Positions 18,138 through 27,673 of a stretch of 64,000 nucleotides of DNA are shown one piece after another. The DNA lies in the NCBI GenBank assembly GCA_049115695.1, contig JAGDZR010000001.1:124001-188000 (forward strand), in the 5' to 3' direction. Numbering within the stretch: position 1 is the first letter of the stretch; each line of letters opens with the position of its first letter. The DNA comes from JAGDZR01 sp049115695. GTDB lineage: Bacteria; Bacteroidota; Bacteroidia; Cytophagales; Cyclobacteriaceae. Made by a program: the position numbers and the translations under genes. The notes beneath the pieces are model-generated. The model saw only the letters and a program-made list of their open reading frames with translations. It was not told the origin of the DNA and did not search any database.

Positions 18138-18593
18138 TTATTGTGAGTTCTTATTCCAAGAACTATATAAATGAAAAATAACACTGATGATTACAAAATT
18201 CTTCATGATGTATTGACCAACAATAGTGAACGAAAGTGGCGCGTCTCCATAAACCAAATCTGGAAAGAAAATCATTGGTGTGAGCGTGCCAATCATATGT
18301 GTCAAAAGGCTGTAGACTACTATTTTTCTCCTTATTGAGGCTAGCAGAGCAAGACCAATGACAAGCTCGGCAATCCCTAAAATAACGACCAAGTATGGAG
18401 CGCTGATGCTGTTTAGAAAAATGACACTCAATGTGCTTCCGGCTAGACTTTCTGCGGGGCTAATGCCAGGGAAAAGCTTCAACGCACCAAACCAGATGTA
18501 GATTAAGCTCAGGGATAGTTCAATCAACCTAACACCAAACTGTTGTCCTACAAGTGTGAGTTTTCTGTCAATATTAATAGCTACTTGCTTCAT
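18138..18593 (-). CDS. DoxX/DUF417-like four-helix membrane protein
   Basis: The 151-residue protein has four hydrophobic helices: LIELSLSLIYIWFGALKLF, LVVILGIAELVIGLALL, IVVYSLLTHMIGTLTPMIF and MKNFVIISVIFHL. The motif WFGALKLFPGISPAES is typical of the DoxX/YkgB (DUF417) superfamily of small inner-membrane proteins, some of which are linked to quinone or redox stress. It lies 12 bases after the cytochrome gene on the same strand and may be cotranscribed with it. Confidence 0.82.
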   Translation of the reverse strand: MKQVAINIDRKLTLVGQQFGVRLIELSLSLIYIWFGALKLFPGISPAESLAGSTLSVIFLNSISAPYLVVILGIAELVIGLALLASIRRKIVVYSLLTHMIGTLTPMIFFPDLVYGDAPLSFTIVGQYIMKNFVIISVIFHLYSSWNKNSQ

Positions 18594-18604
18594 GTGAGTT
18601 TATT

Positions 18605-20137
18605 TTAAAGGCATAATAAATAAGCTTCAAGTGCATCTTTCTCGTCTTTCTCAAGTTTCAATTCTAATACTATATTGAAAAATTCGACTGCATCGGCTAG
18701 TGTTGGAAGTCTTCCGTCGTGCAGGTATGGAGGTGAATCTTTGATGCCTCTTAAAGGGAATGTTTTGATAGGTCCTTCTGGTCGACCTTTATAAAATCGT
18801 TCAACCTGCAGGTCATGCATATAATCATCTACAAATGCAGGCCCGTTGTGACATTGGACACATTGGCCTTTACCAAAGAAGATGCGCTCACCCTTTAGTT
18901 CTAGTTCACTTGCTTTAGAAGGGATTAGTTTGCCAAGAGGTCCCAATTTAGGAGCAGGAGGGAAGTCTAATATTGCATTCAGATCGCCCATTCTATTGGT
19001 GGTTTCTCTTTTTTGAGACCTTGGTCCAATAGCTTGCATCATTCCCGGATCACCATCAAAGTATTCTTCGATTTCCGCAAAGTGGTCCATGCTTCTTACT
19101 GATCGTTTGGATGAAAGCTGCATAAGATTATAGTTACCCCTCATACTTGGCGTTTCAACTCTTAGTCGAGCAAGGTTAGGTCTGGAATCAGGAGCAAGTT
19201 CAAATGCGCCGTTAGTGTGTCCGTTGACATGACAGGAGAAGCAAGATACTCCAGCACTTGGCTGCTCCGTAACTCTGTGAGTGGTGTGATTAAACCAAGT
19301 AGTTGGAGTTGGTTTGAGTAATTCCTTTAAACCTTCCATTTGCTCGGCTGTCAGCAGGCCGTTAAATATTTCATAATAATTACTGAGTGTCACCTCACGA
19401 CCTTCGGTAACATCACCAAGCTCTTTATGCGTAGTTAGGAACATTGGAGGAGGAAATTCAGGAAGATACTCATCTGGAAAATCATGGTCAACATCTATCC
19501 TGACATGCTCTGGGTGTGCCTGGTTCCAACTATCGGGAAACACCATATGTGCAATTGACTGAAGCGGATGTGCCAGCGGTTTGTAGGGGAAAAGATCTTT
19601 TTCTTTCATCTCCTCAGGACTCATTTTAGCCAGGTCTTCAAATGTTCGAACACCTTTAGGGAGATTTGCAATGGGGCCAGCCATAATGGCTTTTCTGCCA
19701 CCAGACATAAATTGTCCTTCAATCGTTTCACCGCTGAAATCGAATCGGCTATTCATATACTCACGGACATCAGTCATGAGTTCAGGTTTTTGCTTCTTAT
19801 GGAATGTTAGCCATTCATCAAAAGACATGGGGAGGTCTGGAACTCCAAATGAGGACTTGCCTTTACCGGCATATTCCCAGAGGTTGAAAGGATTTCTTTC
19901 TCCTTTTTTAAGATCAGGGTATTGTTTGAGTTCGTCAACAAATCCATCACCCAAACCATAATCACTTCGCGTGTAATCCGCTACGGTAGCTCCAGGGCTT
20001 TGAAGCATGTGTAAATGTTCATTGGCCAATTGAAAACCTGCGACACCTAAAAACGTGATAACGGCAGCTATTAATACTATTCTCTTCCTGTTCATTCTAA
20101 ATTTGGTCTTACCCGATCTTTTCATGATTAATGTCAA
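18605..20137 (-). CDS. Di-heme cytochrome c peroxidase-like protein
   Basis: The 510-residue protein has an N-terminal membrane anchor (RIVLIAAVITFLGVAGFQLA, about 19-38) and two CxxCH heme-binding motifs: CFSCH at about 300 and CVQCH at about 412, the latter in GKGQCVQCHNGPAF. The C-terminal GIKDSPPYLHDGRLPTLADAVEFFN is diagnostic of the CcpA/MauG superfamily. It acts on the periplasmic side as an electron-accepting peroxidase or an oxidase-like relative. It is longer than a typical peroxidase because of a 200-residue N-terminal extension. The start is uncertain between the ATGs at 20137, 20125 and 20095. Confidence 0.88.
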   Translation of the reverse strand: MTLIMKRSGKTKFRMNRKRIVLIAAVITFLGVAGFQLANEHLHMLQSPGATVADYTRSDYGLGDGFVDELKQYPDLKKGERNPFNLWEYAGKGKSSFGVPDLPMSFDEWLTFHKKQKPELMTDVREYMNSRFDFSGETIEGQFMSGGRKAIMAGPIANLPKGVRTFEDLAKMSPEEMKEKDLFPYKPLAHPLQSIAHMVFPDSWNQAHPEHVRIDVDHDFPDEYLPEFPPPMFLTTHKELGDVTEGREVTLSNYYEIFNGLLTAEQMEGLKELLKPTPTTWFNHTTHRVTEQPSAGVSCFSCHVNGHTNGAFELAPDSRPNLARLRVETPSMRGNYNLMQLSSKRSVRSMDHFAEIEEYFDGDPGMMQAIGPRSQKRETTNRMGDLNAILDFPPAPKLGPLGKLIPSKASELELKGERIFFGKGQCVQCHNGPAFVDDYMHDLQVERFYKGRPEGPIKTFPLRGIKDSPPYLHDGRLPTLADAVEFFNIVLELKLEKDEKDALEAYLLCL

Positions 20138-20223
20138 AACTATTTAATCACTTCACTCATCTTTGTAAGAGTTGATGAAGGCCAAGGATTAAATGATAAA
20201 ACCGGTCAATTGATTGATGAATT

Positions 20224-20904
20224 ATGAAATGCTTGATTGTTGATGACGATCCGTTGATTTGTGATTTACTGGATCATTTTTGTAGGAAAAGTGAAAGGAT
20301 TAGCGATCTCACCATTGTAACATCTGGTTTTGAGGCGATAAGTGTCATCAACAATGCCACATTTGATTTGGTGCTGCTGGACTTTGATTTACCGGACATC
20401 AAGGCGCCACAAATCATCTCTGTCTTGGATCCAGGTATAAAAATCATCATGATTACGTCCAATAGAGAGTTTGGTGCATTAGCATTCGGTTATGAAAATA
20501 TTGTTGATTATTTACTAAAACCTATTGCTTACGACCGTTTTATCATGGCACTTGAAAAGGTAGAAAAGGGGGGACAAGAACAAAGGCCAATGGAGCGAAA
20601 ATTATTTGTGAAAGATGGTCAGTCACTTGTGAGTCTTGATCTAAATGAACTGCAGTTTATCAAATCATCTGGAAATTACTTAGAACTGGTCACCGACAAC
20701 AAGAAAATCTTGACACTCATGACTATGAAAGAGGTGATTACGCGGTTGCCAGATCACTTCCAAAAAGTTCATCGATCTTACATTGTCAATATCAATTGGA
20801 TTGACGCCATCAATGGCGGGGAGATTTCGTTAGGAGAACATTTAATTCCAGTGAGTGAGTCTATGGAACAAGCGCTCATTGGAAAACTCAATTTTTGGAA
20901 ATAA
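20224..20904 (+). CDS. LytTR-family response regulator
   Basis: The 226-residue protein has a receiver domain (CLIVDDDPLICDLL; phosphoacceptor Asp in LVLLDFDLPD; Lys in YLLKPIAYDRF) and a LytTR DNA-binding domain (about 125-226, FIKSSGNYLELVT and FQKVHRSYIVNI). LytTR regulators bind direct repeats upstream of target genes. Its 3' end overlaps the convergent hybrid histidine kinase by 17 bases. A kinase normally paired with LytTR proteins (LytS-like) is not adjacent. Confidence 0.94.
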   Translation: MKCLIVDDDPLICDLLDHFCRKSERISDLTIVTSGFEAISVINNATFDLVLLDFDLPDIKAPQIISVLDPGIKIIMITSNREFGALAFGYENIVDYLLKPIAYDRFIMALEKVEKGGQEQRPMERKLFVKDGQSLVSLDLNELQFIKSSGNYLELVTDNKKILTLMTMKEVITRLPDHFQKVHRSYIVNINWIDAINGGEISLGEHLIPVSESMEQALIGKLNFWK

Positions 20905-23506
20905 CTCTTAATTCATTGGCAAACCAGCAGGTTAGAAAATGGCAATAAGCAATGATCTCATCAAGTGATTTCCCTTTTATATTATCCTCATCTTGTAAAT
21001 ACTTTAGAGGGGATTCAGATAACTCGAGTGACCTGATGTGCGTGATTAATTTATGTTTTATTGCGTTCCATTCCTTTAAATCCTGATCTTGTTTCAAGTT
21101 GATAAATCGCTTAGTATAGCCGTCAAATTCCTCACAAAGAAGTTTTAGATAATGCTGAATTCGATCTATATTATCATCATATTGTTGGTATACATTCGCA
21201 AGAATGGGTAGGGGGAATTCATTACTTCCAATCAAGCTTGTTATACAGTTATTCAATTCATTCGGCTTATATGGCTTTTGAAAATAATGGTAAGCTGCAC
21301 CTATAGCATCAAGTGGATCAAATGCTGATAAGACGATCAGAGCATTGCATTTGTTGTTCAGTGCCTTTAACTCCGAACTGTTTACTACATGTCCATCAAG
21401 CATCATATCCGTTACGATCAGATGGATGTCCAATTCTCCTAATTGTTGAAATGCATGATCAATATTAGTGACGATAAGAGGATTCATGCCCAGGTCTTCA
21501 AGGGTATGGGTCAGCAAAGTGGCTGTGGGTTGATCGTCTTCAATACACAGAACATTTTTGCCCTTTAAAAATGATGGATATTGCGTGTGAGCATTTTTGT
21601 ATTGGGTATCAGCTATTTCCGTTACCGTCACTGGAATATTGATTGAAAAAGTAGATCCTTTTCCTTGTGTAGATATGACGTCCAAATGTCCTTGCATCAA
21701 TGCAACTAAATTTTTCACAATGGACAGTCCAAGACCAAATCCTTTTTCCGCCCCAATATGGACATTGGATGCCTGGAAAAAGCGCTCCTGTATCAGAAGG
21801 AGATTCTCGGGTGAAATACCAATTCCTGTATCAATAAAGTCAATTTTCAATTTATTTTCAACAAGGTTGGCTTTGATGTTCACCTGTCCTTCTTGTGTAT
21901 ATTTAATAGCATTGACTAGCAAGTTGGTTAGTATTTGGGTCAGCCGGAGTTGATCCGTGATGATCTCACACTTCATCAAGTGCTCGTCGATATTTAATTC
22001 GATATCAACACTTTTTTTGACGGCTTCAAAATGATGTGTCGCCACAATGTCCTTCAATAGGGCATTCAAATTAACGGGCTGATATGAGAGCTTGACTTTG
22101 CCTTCCAGTAGTTTGTGTTGATCAAGAATGTCATGCATTAGTCCGCTAAGATTAGCAGCGCTGGATTGCAGTGATTGGATAATGGGTTGGTGTTTAGGAT
22201 CATCATTTTTATTAGCCAGGATCCCACAAAGACCTAAAATAGCATTAAGAGGAGTTCTCAATTCATGGCTCATGTTTTGTAGAAAAGTATCTCTTTCGTT
22301 TGTTGCTTGTTTTTCTTTGGCAACAGATAACTTGAGACTATTTAACTGATCATTGATTTTACGTTTCATCTCTAAAAACGTATTAGCGAGTAATCCAAAC
22401 TCGTCTTTTCTGTTTTTCACATGGCTTAATGCGCCTTCAGAGGAATCTTCATCGATGTTGGCCATTGCCATGGTCATATGAGCGAATCGTTTGGACATAA
22501 AACTTGTGAAGGATATGAAAAGAACTAATGCCGCAATACTTACCAGGGCGATCATGATCAGAATGTCCTGTCTCAACGCTTTTGAATTGCTGAATACATA
22601 ATCCTTGTGTGCAATCACATACAAACGAATCTGATGAAATTGATCCGAATAACCGAAGGTCTTGCTATGTCCCAGGAATGCCGCTAGATCACTCTCAACT
22701 TCGAAGATTTCTCTACTTTCTTCAATCACTTCAAAATCCTCATGGAATAGTCGTCCCGTTTCAGTCTGATTATCAAATCGAGCATCTGGATCTTTGTGAT
22801 ATTTATAATTGCCGTTTGTGTCAACTGCAAATACGCTAATATGATCAGATTCAATTTGTTCGATGAACTCAAACCACTGTGTCATGTCGACGTTGATTGC
22901 CATGAGCGCTACAAGCTCGTTTGATTGATCATATAACTTCCCGATAGCTCTCAAGGTTGGGATATGTGGAAGGCTCACCAACCCAAATTCTTCATTAAGG
23001 TTGATTTCACTAAAGAAATACGAATGCGTGCTGGTCACAGCTTGCTGGTAATAAGTTTTGTCCCCTTTGAACTGTAGGTTTTCTAGCCTAATCTTTCTGA
23101 TTTGACCTTCTTTTTTTTCAAACTTGATGAGTTCACGACCGTTTGCCTTAACGTCCAAAAGCCTGATTTGAAAGTAGTTGGGTTTGCTTTTTAAAAATTC
23201 AGTAAAGGCCCAATCAATACTCTGATTATTGGTTGACACTCCATTGATAAAGTTGATTACAGACTCACTTTGTGACATCAAAGCGATATCATTTCGTACC
23301 TCAGAGAGCATAGCAGTAAATGATTGGTGCACGAGGTTAGAAGCATGCACGATCTGAGATTTGTTATTGTCATCAATAAGCACCCTGGCCCTCCGGTCGA
23401 TCAGGTACCCAGTCAGAAAGAGCGTTGTAATGAGCGAAATAGAAAAAAATAGCGAGTATCGGGTAGCTATAGAATTGGTGAATGAAACGCTGGTCTTGAT
23501 GCTCAT
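20888..23506 (-). CDS. Hybrid sensor histidine kinase with receiver and Hpt-like tail
   Basis: The 872-residue inner-membrane kinase has a first helix (YSLFFSISLITTLFLTGYLI), a periplasmic Cache-like sensor of about 270 residues, a second helix (LIMIALVSIAALVLFISF), a HAMP-like linker, a HisKA domain with phosphoacceptor in HELRTPLNAILG, and a HATPase_c domain with DTGIGI and GFGLGLSIVKNL. A receiver follows (CIEDDQ; Asp in IVTDMMLDG; Lys in YFQKPYKP). The last 110 residues are helical and include IKHKLITHIRSLE, which looks like a degenerate Hpt domain. It is a multistep phosphorelay sensor. The adjacent LytTR regulator is convergent and not necessarily its partner. Confidence 0.93.
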   Translation of the reverse strand: MSIKTSVSFTNSIATRYSLFFSISLITTLFLTGYLIDRRARVLIDDNNKSQIVHASNLVHQSFTAMLSEVRNDIALMSQSESVINFINGVSTNNQSIDWAFTEFLKSKPNYFQIRLLDVKANGRELIKFEKKEGQIRKIRLENLQFKGDKTYYQQAVTSTHSYFFSEINLNEEFGLVSLPHIPTLRAIGKLYDQSNELVALMAINVDMTQWFEFIEQIESDHISVFAVDTNGNYKYHKDPDARFDNQTETGRLFHEDFEVIEESREIFEVESDLAAFLGHSKTFGYSDQFHQIRLYVIAHKDYVFSNSKALRQDILIMIALVSIAALVLFISFTSFMSKRFAHMTMAMANIDEDSSEGALSHVKNRKDEFGLLANTFLEMKRKINDQLNSLKLSVAKEKQATNERDTFLQNMSHELRTPLNAILGLCGILANKNDDPKHQPIIQSLQSSAANLSGLMHDILDQHKLLEGKVKLSYQPVNLNALLKDIVATHHFEAVKKSVDIELNIDEHLMKCEIITDQLRLTQILTNLLVNAIKYTQEGQVNIKANLVENKLKIDFIDTGIGISPENLLLIQERFFQASNVHIGAEKGFGLGLSIVKNLVALMQGHLDVISTQGKGSTFSINIPVTVTEIADTQYKNAHTQYPSFLKGKNVLCIEDDQPTATLLTHTLEDLGMNPLIVTNIDHAFQQLGELDIHLIVTDMMLDGHVVNSSELKALNNKCNALIVLSAFDPLDAIGAAYHYFQKPYKPNELNNCITSLIGSNEFPLPILANVYQQYDDNIDRIQHYLKLLCEEFDGYTKRFINLKQDQDLKEWNAIKHKLITHIRSLELSESPLKYLQDEDNIKGKSLDEIIAYCHFLTCWFANELRVISKN

Positions 23507-23535
23507 GCTACAATAAAGTGCCTGAAGGAAAATGG

Positions 23536-25785
23536 TTATTTATAGTGGAACTCACTTCTCAGTAAATCAACGGATGATCCTCCTACAAATACTTCAAACT
23601 TACCTGGTTCGGAAATCCATTTGTCCTCAGGCCCGTAAAATTTGATGGTTTCTTGATCGATTGTAAATGAAACTGTCCTTGTTTCTCCCGATTTGATCAT
23701 CAGTTTATCAAATCCTTTTAGCTCTTTGACGGGTCTTGTAATGCTGCCCACCACGTCGTGAATGTAAAGCTGTGCTACCTCCTCGCCATCCATACCTCCT
23801 GTATTCGTTATGTCCACTGATACCTCAATTAACTCCCCTTCACTGAATACATCTTTTGAGAGTGCCAGATTACTGTATTCAAATGAGGTATAACTCAATC
23901 CGAATCCAAAGTGAAACAGGGGAGTATTTGGGCTATCGGTATAGTGGGACCAAAATACAACTGGATTGTCGGATCCATCGCTGTAAGGTCTACCTGTATT
24001 TTTCTTTGCGTAGAATATAGGTGATTGACCTGTGTTCCTTGGAAACGTCATTGGGAGCTTGCCTGAAGGATTGTAGTCACCAAACAATACATCTGCGATA
24101 CCATTACCTGCTTCAGAACCCAAATGCCATGCCTCAACCAGTCCCTGAGAAGTTGCAGCTATCTCAGGGATGGCAACTGGACGTCCATTCATCAGCACGA
24201 CTACTACATTTTTGTTCACTTTGACAATTTCCATAAGAAGCTCTTCCTGTAATCCTTTTAAACGGATATCAGTTTGACTTCTGCCTTCACCGGTTTGCCA
24301 GCAGTCTTCACCCATTGCCATCACAACAATATCTGTAGACTTGGCCAAATCTATGGCTTCCTGAAACCCGGATCTGTCCTCCATTTCATAGGTTAGTTCT
24401 CTTAGAAAGTTCCGTTCACCAACGGATAATTTATACCCTTCAGCGTACTTAACATTTCCATTGACAGCTTTCAAACCCTCAAGAAGCGAAACAGCTGATC
24501 CGGAAATTGCTTTTGCTCGCCAATTCCCAAGTGGGACGTCCTTGTCCGCCGCAAGAGCACCAATAACAGCAATTGATTTCCCCGTTTTTGGTAATGGGAG
24601 TATGTTGTTTTCGTTTTTCAGGAGCACAATTGATTTTCTAGCGGCATCCCGTGCGATCACCAGGTTTTCTTCACTGCCAATGTCAGATACTTCTCTTTTC
24701 GGATCACAGTATTTGAAAGGGTCATCAAATAGCCCTAATTTGAATTTGAGTCTAAGTACTCTTCGCACCGCATCATCAAGCAATGCTTCGGACAAAATGC
24801 CATTATTCACTTGTTCGGCCAGTGTCTCATAACAATTGGATTCCATGTCCATATCACTACCAGCCCTAAGTGCTATGGCAGCAGCATGTTTGCTGTTTTC
24901 TGCAAAACCATGAGAAATCATTTCTCCAATTGAGCCCCAATCAGACACGACCATGCCCTGAAAGTCCCATTCGCCTTTAAGTAGATCCCTTTGAAGATAA
25001 CTGTCACCGGTTGCAGGTATGCCATTGGTTTCATTGAACGAATTCATCACAGATGCGATTCCAGCATCAACTGCTGCTTTAAAAGGAGGCAACACTACAT
25101 TATGAAGGACTTGTTTGCTCATATCTACTGCACTGTATTCTCTGCCAGATTCCACGAATCCATATCCTGCAAAGTGTTTAGCACAAGCCGCAACAGTAGA
25201 TGAGGCCGCCAGATCATTGCCCTGAAAGCCTTCGACTCTTGCTACAGCGGCAATGGTGTTCAGGTACGGGTCTTCTCCAGCTCCTTCCATAACACGTCCC
25301 CAGCGCGCATCTCTTGATATATCGATCATAGGAGCAAATGTCCAATGCAAGCCAGCCGCGCTAGCTTCCTTTGCAGCCAAAGCTGCACCTTTGCGCATTA
25401 CTTCAGGATCCCATGAGGCAGTTTCACCAAGCGGTATGGGCAGCATTGTCTGATAACCATGGATTACATCATATCCGAAAATTAGCGGAATGCCAAGACG
25501 ACTTTGTAAGGCCAATTCCTGCATTTTTCGAGTGCCATCCACTGTGACAACATTGAGCATTGATCCCACCAAACCGCTCTTAATGTTATTGTACTTTTGT
25601 TCATTTGATCCACCAGTAGGAGCAGGCCCGGTTACATCCCAGCTGCCATTAATCTGTACTAATTGTCCGGCTTTTTCCTCAATGCTCATAATAGCGAGAA
25701 TGCTGTCAATCTGAGATTCAACATTGACTTGAGCATGTGCTGCTATACCGGTAATTAATAGGACGCTTGCAAGGAATCTTTTCAT
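23536..25785 (-). CDS. Glycoside hydrolase family 3 beta-glucosidase, exported
   Basis: The 749-residue protein has a signal peptide (MKRFLASVLLITGIAAHAQ), a GH3 N-terminal TIM barrel with the nucleophile Asp in GMVVSDWGSIGEM, KHFAGYG in the substrate pocket, a GH3 C-terminal domain (SIVLLKNENNILPLP) and a fibronectin-III-like end domain (PVKELKGFDKLMIKSGE). The layout equals BglX-type periplasmic beta-glucosidases acting on cello-oligosaccharides or related glycans. It has no SusCD or sulfatase neighbours, so it is not in a typical polysaccharide utilisation locus. Confidence 0.95.
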   Translation of the reverse strand: MKRFLASVLLITGIAAHAQVNVESQIDSILAIMSIEEKAGQLVQINGSWDVTGPAPTGGSNEQKYNNIKSGLVGSMLNVVTVDGTRKMQELALQSRLGIPLIFGYDVIHGYQTMLPIPLGETASWDPEVMRKGAALAAKEASAAGLHWTFAPMIDISRDARWGRVMEGAGEDPYLNTIAAVARVEGFQGNDLAASSTVAACAKHFAGYGFVESGREYSAVDMSKQVLHNVVLPPFKAAVDAGIASVMNSFNETNGIPATGDSYLQRDLLKGEWDFQGMVVSDWGSIGEMISHGFAENSKHAAAIALRAGSDMDMESNCYETLAEQVNNGILSEALLDDAVRRVLRLKFKLGLFDDPFKYCDPKREVSDIGSEENLVIARDAARKSIVLLKNENNILPLPKTGKSIAVIGALAADKDVPLGNWRAKAISGSAVSLLEGLKAVNGNVKYAEGYKLSVGERNFLRELTYEMEDRSGFQEAIDLAKSTDIVVMAMGEDCWQTGEGRSQTDIRLKGLQEELLMEIVKVNKNVVVVLMNGRPVAIPEIAATSQGLVEAWHLGSEAGNGIADVLFGDYNPSGKLPMTFPRNTGQSPIFYAKKNTGRPYSDGSDNPVVFWSHYTDSPNTPLFHFGFGLSYTSFEYSNLALSKDVFSEGELIEVSVDITNTGGMDGEEVAQLYIHDVVGSITRPVKELKGFDKLMIKSGETRTVSFTIDQETIKFYGPEDKWISEPGKFEVFVGGSSVDLLRSEFHYK

Positions 25786-25877
25786 GTTACTTTGATATAA
25801 ATTCTATGCTAAAGTACTACTTTGAAATACCGCGCACAATTCAATGGAGCACTGGATTTATTAAATTATTTGAAGGA

Positions 25878-26849
25878 TTAGCAACACCCTCCACCATCAT
25901 AATGATAGGTAGCATCGGAAATATGAATGTCAGATTGATTGAGCTTGCTTAATGCCTCGGCAGTTTTATCACATATGGATAGGGGTTGATTCTGCATCAG
26001 AATATGACCATTTCCATCATCGAAATACTCATCATTGCCAAAATATATGGCTGATTTACCTGTAAATATGCAGGGACCATCTCCAGGCATTGGATCTTTA
26101 ATGGCACATACTTCCACACTTTCTATTATTATATTCTCAGGTGTGTCGAAGAGATTAGGTGAAAGAATTCTATATGGTCTTTTTGCCCGGATCTCAATGG
26201 TGCCAAATCCTATGTCACTGATCAATTTGAGATAATCGTCAAGCGGAATAGCACCACTCAGGCATAGTGCCCTTAGTCGTTCATCTTGTTGCAGGTTTAA
26301 CGGCATTTGCTGGTCACACACAGGATCTGAAAGCACCAAACGACCATGGGGTTTAAGCACTCTGAACATTTCCCTGAGGGCAATTTTCAGGTCTTCTTTT
26401 CTAAAGATGTTGAACAAACAATTCTGAGCGGCCACATCCACTGAGGCATCTTCGATTGGCAGGTTAAGTGCATTACCCTTTTTTAAGTCAACAAACGATC
26501 TGTCGAACCATGGGTTTTGTTGCTCTGCCTCAATGAAGTTATTGGCCGCTGCGGTTAGCATTTCATCGACTACATCTATTCCTATGACACCATGAGAACG
26601 GCGCGAAAAGTAAGCAAATTGAAGTAGTTCCATTCCTCCTCCAACACCGACATACAACACTTTTTGATTTGAAGAAAGATCTCTAGGGTGAACTGTGCTG
26701 CCACAACCGTAGTTCATTTCTTGCATTTTCCTAGGGATGTTTAATCCAGGTAGTTGCCAAATAGGAGTAGTGGTGCAGCACAATCCCACATCTGGTGTTT
26801 CGGCTGCATCCTTATAAACATCTATGGTTGTGTCGAGATAACTATGCAT
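25878..26849 (-). CDS. arsM: Arsenosugar-type arsenite methyltransferase ArsM
   Basis: The 323-residue SAM-dependent methyltransferase has VLYVGVGGGMELLQFA as its glycine-rich motif I and a VLKPHGRLVLSDP strand. Cysteines expected for As(III) binding are present in GLCCTTTPIW (about 23-25), AAQNCLFNIF and RALCLSGAIP. The protein ends in GGGCC, a Cys pair typical of this subfamily. ArsM methylates arsenite to dimethylarsenical. Its ATG overlaps the stop of the upstream PNP gene by one base (TAATG), so translation is coupled. The neighbouring ArsS makes the arsenosugar role much more likely than plain detoxification. Confidence 0.88.
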   Translation of the reverse strand: MHSYLDTTIDVYKDAAETPDVGLCCTTTPIWQLPGLNIPRKMQEMNYGCGSTVHPRDLSSNQKVLYVGVGGGMELLQFAYFSRRSHGVIGIDVVDEMLTAAANNFIEAEQQNPWFDRSFVDLKKGNALNLPIEDASVDVAAQNCLFNIFRKEDLKIALREMFRVLKPHGRLVLSDPVCDQQMPLNLQQDERLRALCLSGAIPLDDYLKLISDIGFGTIEIRAKRPYRILSPNLFDTPENIIIESVEVCAIKDPMPGDGPCIFTGKSAIYFGNDEYFDDGNGHILMQNQPLSICDKTAEALSKLNQSDIHISDATYHYDGGGCC

Positions 26850-27661
26850 TAAAGTTGCTGTATAAGTTGAACGAATAATGTAACAAGGTCTTTTTCTGCT
26901 GTTGCAGCAGTTTGTATAATTTCATCAATGTTAATGGGTGCCAGATTCTCAGGATCACAATCGTCGGTCAATACAGAAATTGCGCTAACAGGCAATCCCA
27001 ATTGATTTGCAGCAATGACTTCTGGTACAGTGGACATGCCGACAACATCAGCACCCATATTTCTCAACCAACGATATTCTGCTTTAGTTTCCAAATTAGG
27101 TCCTGCAACCGCAACATATACACCCTTCTGAAGTGTCAATTTCTTTTCTTTAGCAATGGTTGATAGTTTTTGGTTCATATCAGGATCATATGGAGCGCTC
27201 ATGTCCACGAATATCTGACCGAACTCAGCCGCTTCACGACCTCTCAATGGGTTGTCAGGTTGCAAATTAATATGATCATCGATGAGCATAAGCTGACCTT
27301 TACTCCATTCAAGATTCATGTTTCCCGCAGCATTGGAGACCAGTAGCTGTTTGATGCCCAGGTACTTCATTACCCGAACAGGGAAAACAACTTCATGCAT
27401 GTTGTAACCTTCATAGTAGTGAAATCGACCCTGCATGGCAATGACTCTCTTGGAACCTATCTTTCCATAAATTAGCTTTCCTTTATGGAATTCAACTGTC
27501 GATTGCGGGAAATGAGGAATTTCCTCATAGGGAAGCTCACCTATAACTTCGATTTCATTAACGAGGGCACCTAGTCCTGTGCCCAGGATGATGCCAATGT
27601 CAGGATTTTTAAAATCTTTCTTCTCCAGAAACTGGACTGTTTCGTGTACTTTCTCTAACAT
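26849..27661 (-). CDS. Purine nucleoside phosphorylase, in arsenosugar operon
   Basis: The 270-residue protein is a trimeric-type PNP. GIILGTGLG (about 24-32) is the phosphate-binding loop, with GRFHYYEGY, LLVSNAAGNMN and GPNLETKAEYRWLR, plus VGMSTVPEVIAA. The family cleaves inosine or guanosine, and in some cases other 5'-substituted nucleosides, with phosphate. Here it sits between arsS (12-base gap) and arsM (one-base overlap). ArsS is known to produce a 5'-deoxy-5'-dimethylarsinoyl-adenosine, so a plausible role, by inference, is removal of the purine base from that product. It could also be a general salvage enzyme captured in the operon. Confidence 0.93.
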   Translation of the reverse strand: MLEKVHETVQFLEKKDFKNPDIGIILGTGLGALVNEIEVIGELPYEEIPHFPQSTVEFHKGKLIYGKIGSKRVIAMQGRFHYYEGYNMHEVVFPVRVMKYLGIKQLLVSNAAGNMNLEWSKGQLMLIDDHINLQPDNPLRGREAAEFGQIFVDMSAPYDPDMNQKLSTIAKEKKLTLQKGVYVAVAGPNLETKAEYRWLRNMGADVVGMSTVPEVIAANQLGLPVSAISVLTDDCDPENLAPINIDEIIQTAATAEKDLVTLFVQLIQQL

Positions 27662-27673
27662 GATTGTATTCTA